The notes under the pieces: model-generated | The model's input: the letters and a program-made list of their open reading frames with translations, nothing else | Told to the model about the DNA's origin: nothing | Databases searched by the model: none | From: a virus | Length of the DNA stretch: 64,000 nucleotides | Direction: 5' to 3' (one strand) | IMG/VR virus record: IMGVR_UViG_3300036800_000311 | Location: 1 to 64,000 of that record | Translations under genes and position numbers: made by a program | Shown here: positions 33,033-41,771 of the stretch, piece after piece | Numbering within the stretch: the first letter of the stretch is position 1 | Layout: each line of letters opens with the position of its first letter

Positions 33033-36000
33033 GTGCCCAACGAGGACATGCTGACGTACATGATCACGGCGCACGACCTCGCGACGCCGATCTTCCGGGC
33101 GTTCACGGGCGAGGTCAACGCGATGACCCGCCAGGTCCAGACGTCGCTCGCGGAGCTCAATCGGGCGCTCAAGGCCCAGCAGCTGGAGATGGACAAGATG
33201 GCCGCCTCATCGCGGACGATGGCGGCCGAGACGTCGAAGTCGACGGTGGCGATGGACTCCGCGGCGGCGAGCGCGGGAGGCCTCGGCTCGAAGGAGCGGG
33301 ACCTACAGGCCGCCCAGGTCGCCGCCACGGCCTCGTCCGCGAAGCACAAGGAGGCGCTCGTCCAGGACACCGCCGCGATGGCTGGGGCGGGGTCCGGATC
33401 GCAGAAGCTCGGCCGGGACGTCAAGGGCGCGACGACGGAGATCGAGAAGCACAAGAAGGGCATCCAGGAGGCGGGGTACGCGCTCTCCGGGTACTCGGGT
33501 CAGCTCGGGCCGTTCGGCCGGAGCCTCGACACAGCCGCGAAGCACGCGCAGCTCTTCCGGTCGCAGGGGATCGACTACGTCGCGGCGGGGATGGTCGGCC
33601 TCGGGGCGACGTTCGCCGTGGAGTCGGTAAAGGCCGCGTCGATGTTCGACAAGCTCGGCGCGTCGATCCAGCAGCAGGCGGGCGTCTCCGCGAAGGAGGC
33701 CGGTCGCCTCGTCGACGTCGTGAAGCAGGTCGCGACGCAGTCTCCCGCGGCGTACAAGGAGATCGCCGCGGCGGTCAGCACCCAGTACAAGCTCCTGCAC
33801 GAGAACTCCGCGCAGATCCAGCAGAACTCCGACCTCTTCCTCGCGTTCGCGGACAAGGCCGGGAGGCAGGTCACCCCTTCGATCGTCGCGCTGAACCAGG
33901 CGATGAGGCTCTTCCACCCGACGGGCATGTCGATCGTCGACATGATGGATCAGCTGACGAACCTCGCGCAGCATACACAGCAGCCGCTGGGCGACTACCT
34001 CGGGATCCTGCAGAAGTACGGCCCGTCGCTCCAGGCGATGGGGCTCTCGTTCCAGCAGACGATCGGCCTCTTCGACGCCTTCGGCAAGGCGGGCATCTCA
34101 ATGACCGCGGTGGGCCGGGGCCTGACGACCGCGATGTCGAAGGCTGCGACGGAGATCAAGACCGCGAACGCGGCTGCCGCGGGTGGTCCCGCGAAACTCC
34201 AGGCGTACGGCCTCGCGGTCGACTCCGCGCAAATCCGCGTGAATACCCTCAGCGGCCAGCTCGCGTCGGGGAAGGGCAACCAGCAGAAACTCAACGACGA
34301 GATGCAGGTCGCCCAGGGACGACTCGACGCCGCGAAGCAGAAGTACGACGCCCTCAACACGGTCCTGCACCACAACGCCAACGCGCACCTCACCGTGACG
34401 CAGGTCGTCGGCAAGGAGATGGCGGCGATCGAGAGCGCGAAGACGAAGCAGGACGCGCTGAACCTCTCCATCGCGGCCTTCGGCGGGAACATGGGCGCGA
34501 AGATGGCGGACGCCCTCTGGCACAACAAGGCGGCGCTCGACGGGATGAACAAGTCCCTCGGGGACGCGAAGGGCAAGACCGACGACCTCGCGAAGGCCCA
34601 GCGCGACACGCTCTCGGGGCAGCTGGCGATCGTCGGGCACGACTTCACGAACATCGCCGGGACGGTCGGCAAGGACCTCCTCCCGGTCCTGAAAGACGCC
34701 GCGCACGTCCTCGGCAGCATCGCGACGGGGATCTCGCAGTTCTCCTCCGGCTCGACGAAGGGACTATCCGAGGTCCTCATGGCCCTCGGGGTCGGCGGCG
34801 GCGCGCTGACCCTCGCCGCCCGCCACACGCCCCTCGGCGCGCTGACCTCGAGGCTGCCAGGTCCGCTCGGTGACATCCTCTCCCGCCAGAAGGACCAGAA
34901 GTCCGGCAGCCCGCTCGGCGGAGGGCCACTCGCGGAGGCGACCGGCGGCATCTGGGGGTTCACGGGCACTCAGCTCCGTGTCGGCTCGGAGGCGAACCCG
35001 ATCGCGGTCATGATGGCGGGCGGTCTCGCGCCCGGAGCGGCCGGGGCGGGCGAGACCCTCGCCACGAGGGAGAGCCCAGCGGCGCTCGGGGCCGCGACCG
35101 CCGAGGCGGGCGCAGCTGGCGCAGCGGTCACCGGGGACGCGGCGCTGACCGCACGCGGCGGGTCGATCCTCGCGGCGGCGAACGCCGAGCGGGCCGCGGT
35201 TGCCGCCGCCGCCGCCGCCACCGCCGCCGCGTCCACCTCTACCACCACCGCCAGTCTCCTCGCGAAGGTCGGCGGTGCCAGCGCGGGCAGGCTCGCGGGC
35301 GCCTTGGGTGCCGAGGGCCTGTTCCTCGGTAACGCCGTGTTCGGGTCCGGCGGCGGCGGCGGGCCGAGGGGAATGGCCGCTCAGGGCCTGTCGGGCCTGA
35401 CGACGGGACTGGTCTCTCCGGGAGCCATCCGCGGCGTGACCGACTCGATCAACAGCCTGGGCGGGGACATCCTCAAGCAGATCCCCCTGATCGGCGGTCC
35501 CCTAAACAACCTGCTGAACGTGTTCGGTGGGTCGTCCGGGCCGGATCCCGTCGCCAAGATGAAGCAGCTCGACGCGCAGATCCAGGCGGCGGCGTCCAGC
35601 GGGAACGTCTCGAAACTCCAGGAGCTCGGGCGGAAGGCGACGGAGATGGGCGCGGCGTTCACGAGCTCGGGCAGCAGCGCGGGCGCGTCTTTCACGGCCC
35701 TCGGGCAGAGGGTCCAGGTCGTGGCCGCGAACGCGAGCAACGCCCTCTCGGGTCCGCTGCAGACCGCGCTCACCCGCGTCGCTCAGTACGGGTTCCCGGC
35801 CGTCACGAAGGCGATGAACGACACGTCCCTGACGGTAGACCAGCGGTCGGCCTCGATCGTTGCCTCCCTGACGAACATCGCCGATCACGGCACCGGTCCG
35901 ATGGCGAAGAACGCGAAGACGGCGCTGGATCAGCTTCGGGCGTCCGTAGGGTCGGACCTCCAGGCCATGGCGTCCCAGACGACGACGAGCATGGGACAGA

Positions 36001-39000
36001 TGAAGGTCCAGATCCAGGACGGCTCCGCGACGGCCAGGAGCGCTGGTACCCAGAACTTCAACGCGTTCGCGAAGGCCGTCCAGAGCGCCATGGCCGCGGG
36101 CACGTACTCGACGGCAGCGGGCGCCCAGATGATCTCGAACACCCTGGTGTCGACCCTCAAGGCGTTCGGCGCGAGCGGCTCGACCATCTCGACCGCGAAG
36201 GTCCTCGCGTCGATCAATCCCTCGCAGGCTCAGAACCTGCTCGCCGAGGCGAGCGCCGGGGTGACCGCCGGGGGCCTGGCGTCTCCCCACGCGACCGGCG
36301 GGCGCGTCCCTGGTCCCGTCGGCGGGGACTCCTGGAAGCTCATCGATCCGTCCGGTCGTCACGCGGCCATGGTCGGCGGCGGAGAGCTCCTCATCGGCAA
36401 CCGCCACACCGAGGCGAAGGTGAACACCCTCCTCTCGCCCTACGGGACGACGCTGGGGGCGATGGTCGCCGGAGAGACGACCCCTCACTCCGCCCCGGGC
36501 CGCTACGCCACGGGAGGGCGCGTGGCGGGTCAGTCGCTGAGGTCCCTCGACCACGTCTTCGCGGCCAACGGCGGACAGACGCTTCCGCCGACGGTCATCG
36601 CCGCCATCGCCGAGGCCGCGGGGCTGCCGGGCATCACGTTCTCGCAGATCGCCCAGGGGGAGTCCTCCGACCAGCCAGGGGCGGTCCAGAAGGGCCAGCC
36701 GTACGGCACGACGGGCTGGGGGCTGTGGCAGATCACCCCCGGCAACTCGGTCGCGTCGGTCGGCGTCGACAACGCCCTGTTGGATCCGATCACGAACGCT
36801 CGCGCCGCGAAGGTGAAGTATGACTCGCAGGGTATGGGCGCATGGTTCGGAACGAAGTACTGGGATCACACGATCCGCCACTGGACCGGTCAGAGCCTCG
36901 GGGGCATCGCCGGAGTTGGGGCTGGCGCGGGCGGAGGGATGTCCGTCCCGTCCGTCCCGACCCCGAGGGTCGTCGGCGGCGGCATGGTCGGCGCCATCGC
37001 CCAGGCCGCGCTGTCGAAGATCGCCGGGGCCGCGAACGCTAGGCTGAGCTCGCTCGCGTCCGTCGCGGGCGGAGCGGGGGGCCTCGGCGGCGGCGTCAAC
37101 TTCCTCCCGGGCGGCGGTCGATCCGAGACGATCCCCCACGGGGCCTCGCCGGGCCTCAGCGCGATGATCTCCGAGGCGAACGCCATCGCCAGTCACCACT
37201 ATAACTACGAGTGGGGAGGCGGGCACTCCTCGATCGGCGTCCCGACGCACGGCGTCCCAGGCGGACCCTCGGGGCCGGGGATCGGGTTTGACTGCTCGGG
37301 CGCGGTCTCGGCCGTCCTCCACTCCGCCGGACTACTGAACTCTCCGATGGTCGCCTCGAACTTCATGACCTGGGGCCTTCCCGGTCCCGGGAAGTCGGTC
37401 AACATCTTCGCCGATCCGTCCCACACGTTCATGGAGCTCGCGGGGCACTACTTCGGCACGAGCGGGCAGAACCCCGGCGGCGGCGCGAACTGGATCCCCT
37501 CCTTCCCGGGGAACATCGGCGGTCCTCGGCACCCGCCCGGGTACGCGACCGGCGGCTACGTCGTCGACCAGACCCAGTTCGCGCCCGGCAAGCATCCCAT
37601 CAGGGGACTCCTGCCGGGCCTCTCCAGCGGCGGTCGCGTCGGCTACGCCGGGGCCTTCGGGACCGGCGGGACCTTCACGGCCACGAGGCCGACGCTCGCG
37701 CTCTTCGGCGACAACGGCGCGGAGACCGTCCACGCCATCCCCCACGCGACGGCTGGCGCGGCCTTCGCGTCGGACCTGGTCGCTCCGTCGTCGTACGCGC
37801 CGCCCGCGAGCACGAGGAAGCCCAAGACGACCCACGAGAGCACCCGCATCAGTCCCCTCACCGGGAAGGTCGAGACCCACACCGCCGCGGAGTGGCTCCA
37901 GATCGAACTTGAGGCCAGGAGGCAGCACAAGAACCTCGCGACGGCGAAGGCGAGGCACACCGCCTACGAGGAGCACGTCGTCCAGGATCCACTCAGGGTC
38001 GGGAGTCTGACCGCCGGATCTCTGGACCTCACGCGCAGGGCCGCCGGGAAGGAGCACCTCCCGTCGGGCGGTCCGATCTCGCTCCTGGAGGACTTCTCGA
38101 AGTTGCTGGGGTCGACGTTCAAGAAGATCGAGTCCGCGCTGAAGTCCGGCCTCGCGTCGGACTCGACGATGCAGTCGCTGAAGCTGGCGAACTCCCTCGC
38201 CCAGGGCATCGCTAGGCACCACCTCAAGGCGACGTCGCGGAACGCCCAGCTGGAGAACATCATCATCGGCGCGGCGGAGAAGAGCGTGACGGGGGACTTC
38301 ACGGCGCAGCAGTCCGCGCAGACCCACAGCCAGTCGATTCTCTCGCTGATCGCCGCCGCGCCGCCCGGGTCGACGGCGAAGAGCCTCGGGCTCTCGTCCG
38401 CTCAGCTGAGGGCTTCGGGACTCTCGGCCGCGCAGATCCGGGCGCTCTCGAACCCCGCGACCGGACCGGCGGCGATGGCCGCCGCGACGGTGAAGCTGAG
38501 CCAGAACGCGATCAAGGACTACCAGGGCGACGCTCAGCACCTGGAGTCGCTCTACAAGGACGCGCTGAAGACCCACAACAAGAAGCTCCAGGCGTCGCTC
38601 CTGTCGCAGCTCGACGCGGTCACCCAGGCCCAGCTGAAGGCGCAGGGTGATCTCCAGACGGCGATGGTCGCGATGGTCGACGCGACGGTGAAGCAGTTCA
38701 CGGACGCGGCGGCGACGCAGGCGGGGGCCGCGTCGATCCTCGCGACGATCCAGGGCCTCGCGCCCGGGACGAGCCTCGCGGGACTTGGCCTCTCCCCGAC
38801 CGTCCTCGCCCAGCTCGGCGTCAGCTCGACGCAGGCCTCCGGGCTGGAGGGATCGGACCTCGGGTACCTCCAGACGCTGATGACGGCGCAGGGCGGGACG
38901 CTCACGGCCGCCCAGCTCGCGTCCGCTCAGGCTGGGGTCGGCGCGCAGAACACCGCGCTCGGCGCCCAGCGCGCGACGGACATCGCGGGGGTCAACGCGC

Positions 39001-39281
39001 TGGAGGCGCAGATACCGACGCTCACGGGCGCCGCGCTCACGGACGCGCAGACCCAGCTCGGGACGCTGGTCAACGCGATCCTCGCCCTGACCGGCCAGAT
39101 CAACACGAACAACACCAGCCTCGCGACGCTGACGACCTCCGTGAACGCCAACACGACGGCGACGACGAGCAGCACGGGCGCGATGACGGGGTCCGTCGGA
39201 TTCTCCTATCAGTCTCAGAACTACGTCGCGGGAGGCTCAATGACCTCGGACACACCGTCGAGCATCGCCGTGGGGATGTAG
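33033..39281 (+). CDS. Tape measure protein with lysozyme-like and NlpC/P60-like domains
   Basis: 2082 residues from GTG after GAGGGGAGGTGAG. Sets tail length and is ejected with the DNA. Residues 1-130 are coiled coil. About 150-330 is the conserved tape-measure core (AAKHAQLFRSQGIDYVAAG ... AGVSAKEAGRLVDVV). Ala/Gly-rich hydrophobic stretches lie at 650-800. Residues about 1170-1285 form a soluble-transglycosylase-like domain (ITFSQIAQGESSD, GWGLWQITPG). About 1370-1480 is NlpC/P60-like, with catalytic Cys in IGFDCSGAVSAVL (near 1419) and His in SHTFMEL. The long helical C terminus has repeats. Two wall-cutting domains would open host peptidoglycan during DNA entry. Confidence 0.85.
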   Translation: MPNEDMLTYMITAHDLATPIFRAFTGEVNAMTRQVQTSLAELNRALKAQQLEMDKMAASSRTMAAETSKSTVAMDSAAASAGGLGSKERDLQAAQVAATASSAKHKEALVQDTAAMAGAGSGSQKLGRDVKGATTEIEKHKKGIQEAGYALSGYSGQLGPFGRSLDTAAKHAQLFRSQGIDYVAAGMVGLGATFAVESVKAASMFDKLGASIQQQAGVSAKEAGRLVDVVKQVATQSPAAYKEIAAAVSTQYKLLHENSAQIQQNSDLFLAFADKAGRQVTPSIVALNQAMRLFHPTGMSIVDMMDQLTNLAQHTQQPLGDYLGILQKYGPSLQAMGLSFQQTIGLFDAFGKAGISMTAVGRGLTTAMSKAATEIKTANAAAAGGPAKLQAYGLAVDSAQIRVNTLSGQLASGKGNQQKLNDEMQVAQGRLDAAKQKYDALNTVLHHNANAHLTVTQVVGKEMAAIESAKTKQDALNLSIAAFGGNMGAKMADALWHNKAALDGMNKSLGDAKGKTDDLAKAQRDTLSGQLAIVGHDFTNIAGTVGKDLLPVLKDAAHVLGSIATGISQFSSGSTKGLSEVLMALGVGGGALTLAARHTPLGALTSRLPGPLGDILSRQKDQKSGSPLGGGPLAEATGGIWGFTGTQLRVGSEANPIAVMMAGGLAPGAAGAGETLATRESPAALGAATAEAGAAGAAVTGDAALTARGGSILAAANAERAAVAAAAAATAAASTSTTTASLLAKVGGASAGRLAGALGAEGLFLGNAVFGSGGGGGPRGMAAQGLSGLTTGLVSPGAIRGVTDSINSLGGDILKQIPLIGGPLNNLLNVFGGSSGPDPVAKMKQLDAQIQAAASSGNVSKLQELGRKATEMGAAFTSSGSSAGASFTALGQRVQVVAANASNALSGPLQTALTRVAQYGFPAVTKAMNDTSLTVDQRSASIVASLTNIADHGTGPMAKNAKTALDQLRASVGSDLQAMASQTTTSMGQMKVQIQDGSATARSAGTQNFNAFAKAVQSAMAAGTYSTAAGAQMISNTLVSTLKAFGASGSTISTAKVLASINPSQAQNLLAEASAGVTAGGLASPHATGGRVPGPVGGDSWKLIDPSGRHAAMVGGGELLIGNRHTEAKVNTLLSPYGTTLGAMVAGETTPHSAPGRYATGGRVAGQSLRSLDHVFAANGGQTLPPTVIAAIAEAAGLPGITFSQIAQGESSDQPGAVQKGQPYGTTGWGLWQITPGNSVASVGVDNALLDPITNARAAKVKYDSQGMGAWFGTKYWDHTIRHWTGQSLGGIAGVGAGAGGGMSVPSVPTPRVVGGGMVGAIAQAALSKIAGAANARLSSLASVAGGAGGLGGGVNFLPGGGRSETIPHGASPGLSAMISEANAIASHHYNYEWGGGHSSIGVPTHGVPGGPSGPGIGFDCSGAVSAVLHSAGLLNSPMVASNFMTWGLPGPGKSVNIFADPSHTFMELAGHYFGTSGQNPGGGANWIPSFPGNIGGPRHPPGYATGGYVVDQTQFAPGKHPIRGLLPGLSSGGRVGYAGAFGTGGTFTATRPTLALFGDNGAETVHAIPHATAGAAFASDLVAPSSYAPPASTRKPKTTHESTRISPLTGKVETHTAAEWLQIELEARRQHKNLATAKARHTAYEEHVVQDPLRVGSLTAGSLDLTRRAAGKEHLPSGGPISLLEDFSKLLGSTFKKIESALKSGLASDSTMQSLKLANSLAQGIARHHLKATSRNAQLENIIIGAAEKSVTGDFTAQQSAQTHSQSILSLIAAAPPGSTAKSLGLSSAQLRASGLSAAQIRALSNPATGPAAMAAATVKLSQNAIKDYQGDAQHLESLYKDALKTHNKKLQASLLSQLDAVTQAQLKAQGDLQTAMVAMVDATVKQFTDAAATQAGAASILATIQGLAPGTSLAGLGLSPTVLAQLGVSSTQASGLEGSDLGYLQTLMTAQGGTLTAAQLASAQAGVGAQNTALGAQRATDIAGVNALEAQIPTLTGAALTDAQTQLGTLVNAILALTGQINTNNTSLATLTTSVNANTTATTSSTGAMTGSVGFSYQSQNYVAGGSMTSDTPSSIAVGM

Positions 39282-39284
39282 CCC

Positions 39285-41771
39285 GTGTCGCAGATGCTCA
39301 TCGGTCGCCTCGCGATCGCCCCTCCGCTCCAGTGGAACGAGCAGATGGGCGATCCGATGACGAACCTCGGCGGCTCCCCGATCCCCGCGCCGCGGGCCGC
39401 GGTCCGCCACGCCGTCTCGATCGCGACGCTCGCGCCCGACGGGGCGACGGACACCGTCGCGGCGCGTCTCGTCATCCGGCGGCAGATACGGTCGATGCTG
39501 AACAACACGCCGCTCAAGCTCCAGGCCTACATCTACCTCCAGTACGCCGACGACCCGGAGCAGAACGGCTGGTACCTGCCGGACATGGGCCAGCTCGCGG
39601 ACGGGGACGCCTCCGCCGGGCTCTCGACGGGATTCTGGAAGGTCGAGAACTTCGTCTGGTACCTGGCGGGCACGCGCTGGACGAACCGCGAGGCCAGGAA
39701 CGTCTGGCTCAAGGACCTCCGTACGGGCCTCTACGCCCGCGACACGATGCGCTGGGTCTACTCGACGGACTTCTCCGCGCTCCCGGCCCTCGCGCTAACC
39801 ATCTTTCCCTCCGGGGCGACGTCGATCTCGAACACCGTCAACGGCCAGGAGGTGCTGGTGACGGCGCTCCCCGTCGGCCGCGACGGCGGGCAGGCGCAGG
39901 TGGCGTCGGGACTCGTCGACCTCGCGTGCTGCGCGTACGAGCGGGTCGAGGCGAGCCTGAACCTCTCCGACGTGATCGTCTACGACCGCCAGGGCGCGAA
40001 CATGCTCGCGAACGCCCTCGCGACGAGCGGCTCGGTCGCGGACTGGACGAACAACCCCAACAACGCGGCGGCGACGCTCTCCTGGGTCACGACGGCCCCG
40101 CTGAACATCGGGACCGGGGAGATGCAGGTGGTCACGAGCGGCTCGCTCGCGAGTCAGGGCGCGGGCGCCAGCGTAGGGATGGTCTCGGCCGGGACGTACA
40201 CGTTCAGCGCCTACCTCCGGGGGAACGCGGGGGGCGAGTCCGTGGTCGTCAACTTCTCGATCCCGGGCACCGTGGGTGGCTCGACCACCGCTACGTTGAC
40301 CACCGCCTGGCAGAGGTTCTCGTTCACCGTGACCATCACGGCCGCGCAGGCCGCCATAGGCCCCCTGATAGCCGCCGTCTTCACGAACGGATCGCACGCC
40401 TACACGTTCTTCGTCAACGCCGCGCAGGTGACCGCCACTAGCAGCGTCACCGCGTTCGCGGACGCCGCCCCGGCCGTCGGACCGGATCCGGCCTGGGCGG
40501 AGGTCTACGGCCCGTCGTGGCCGTGGAGCTGGATGGAGTTCGGAGCCGCGAACGACTGCCCCGTCCTTGAGAACGGCCTCTGCCGCGTCCGCTACGACGG
40601 CACGAACACCCCCGGCTTCCGGATCGACGTGTGGAACAGCACGGCGTACGTCGAGCAGGGCAAGGTGCTCGTCTACCGTAACGGCGACGTCTCGGGCTAC
40701 TGCAACACCTTCGTGTCCGCGACGCTCCACACCGACTCGGGATGGACGCCGGATCGCGTCGTCGTCGCCGTGACGCTCGCGAACTCCGCGGACTCCTCTA
40801 GCCGCGAGCGCGTCTTCATCACGATGCAGCGTGGCCAGGCGGGCGCGACGTTCGAGATATACCCGGCGCTGAGGGCCGCCGCGACCAACGCCGACTGCAT
40901 CCTCATATGGGAGCCAGCCCCGACCGACGTCAACGTCTCGGTGTGCAAGATCGACTCCCAGGCTCAGCCTCCCGCCGTGGGCTCTGGGGTCATAGTCGCG
41001 ACGGCCGGTTCTGGCTCGTCGCTCTGGGCCGGGGGTGCTGTCGGAGTAGGTAACTTCACCGCCTCGGAGAACGACATCGCCATGCTGAGATGCTCGGCGA
41101 CGGCAACGCTACGTCCGTACCAGGTAAACCTGGCGGTCGTCCAGGCGGCGAACGCTTGGTCCTACGCGACCAACGAGGCGTCGGCGTACGGGCCTACGAA
41201 TAACTGTCTCCAGGTGCTGTCCCAGAACTCCGCTGGATACGTCAGCGTCGACATCTCCTTCGCGCCGACGGCCTCCGATCAGGTCAACGAGGCGGAGAGC
41301 ATCCGCAACGTCTCGGGGACGACCTCGCAGGTGGCGGACGCGACCGCCTCCGGCGGACAGTGCGTCAAGGACACGCAGACGGCCGCGACCAACCTTACGC
41401 TCACGAAGAGCGTCACGACCCTCCTCCAGGGGAAGTATCGGGTCTTCGCTCGGGTCAAGGTCGACTCGGGGGCGACGGGTACCTTCCTGGCTATCATCCC
41501 CGGAGTCGCTTCGGGAACGAACGTCACCTCTACCTCCACCACCTGGGCCTGGATCGACCTCGGGGAGCTGCTCACCACCTCTCTCCTCGAGGGGTTCGCG
41601 CTCTGGGCCTGGCGATCATCCCCAGGGACCGGCGCGGTGTACGTTGATCGCGTGGAGCTGTTCCTGCTCGAGGATCGGACCTCCACCACCAAGCGGTACG
41701 GCGGCATGCGGGACCTCGGGCAGTCCGTCCTCTACGACAGCAGGCAGACCGGGGCGGTCGTCGCGCGATGA
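39285..41771 (+). CDS. Minor tail protein
   Basis: 828 residues from GTG three bases after the tape measure stop. First 230 residues match the style of distal-tail proteins of actinophages (WYLAGTRWTNREARNVWLKD). The following region holds Thr/Ala/Gly-rich carbohydrate-binding-like sandwiches (GTYTFSAYLRGNAGGESVVVN; LLQGKYRVFARVKVDSGATG). Ends in RYGGMRDLGQSVLYDSR. Probably the tail tip and part of the receptor-binding apparatus. ATGA overlap with the next gene. Confidence 0.7.
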   Translation: MSQMLIGRLAIAPPLQWNEQMGDPMTNLGGSPIPAPRAAVRHAVSIATLAPDGATDTVAARLVIRRQIRSMLNNTPLKLQAYIYLQYADDPEQNGWYLPDMGQLADGDASAGLSTGFWKVENFVWYLAGTRWTNREARNVWLKDLRTGLYARDTMRWVYSTDFSALPALALTIFPSGATSISNTVNGQEVLVTALPVGRDGGQAQVASGLVDLACCAYERVEASLNLSDVIVYDRQGANMLANALATSGSVADWTNNPNNAAATLSWVTTAPLNIGTGEMQVVTSGSLASQGAGASVGMVSAGTYTFSAYLRGNAGGESVVVNFSIPGTVGGSTTATLTTAWQRFSFTVTITAAQAAIGPLIAAVFTNGSHAYTFFVNAAQVTATSSVTAFADAAPAVGPDPAWAEVYGPSWPWSWMEFGAANDCPVLENGLCRVRYDGTNTPGFRIDVWNSTAYVEQGKVLVYRNGDVSGYCNTFVSATLHTDSGWTPDRVVVAVTLANSADSSSRERVFITMQRGQAGATFEIYPALRAAATNADCILIWEPAPTDVNVSVCKIDSQAQPPAVGSGVIVATAGSGSSLWAGGAVGVGNFTASENDIAMLRCSATATLRPYQVNLAVVQAANAWSYATNEASAYGPTNNCLQVLSQNSAGYVSVDISFAPTASDQVNEAESIRNVSGTTSQVADATASGGQCVKDTQTAATNLTLTKSVTTLLQGKYRVFARVKVDSGATGTFLAIIPGVASGTNVTSTSTTWAWIDLGELLTTSLLEGFALWAWRSSPGTGAVYVDRVELFLLEDRTSTTKRYGGMRDLGQSVLYDSRQTGAVVAR

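Noticed and set aside
32882-34873. 663-codon plus-strand frame overlapping the tape measure start
   Set aside because: Arg/Gly-rich composition without domains, in a frame other than the tape measure and chaperone genes.
35502-37322. 606-codon minus-strand frame across the tape measure
   Set aside because: Typical antisense artefact of GC-rich coding; the plus strand carries lysozyme-like and NlpC/P60-like domains.
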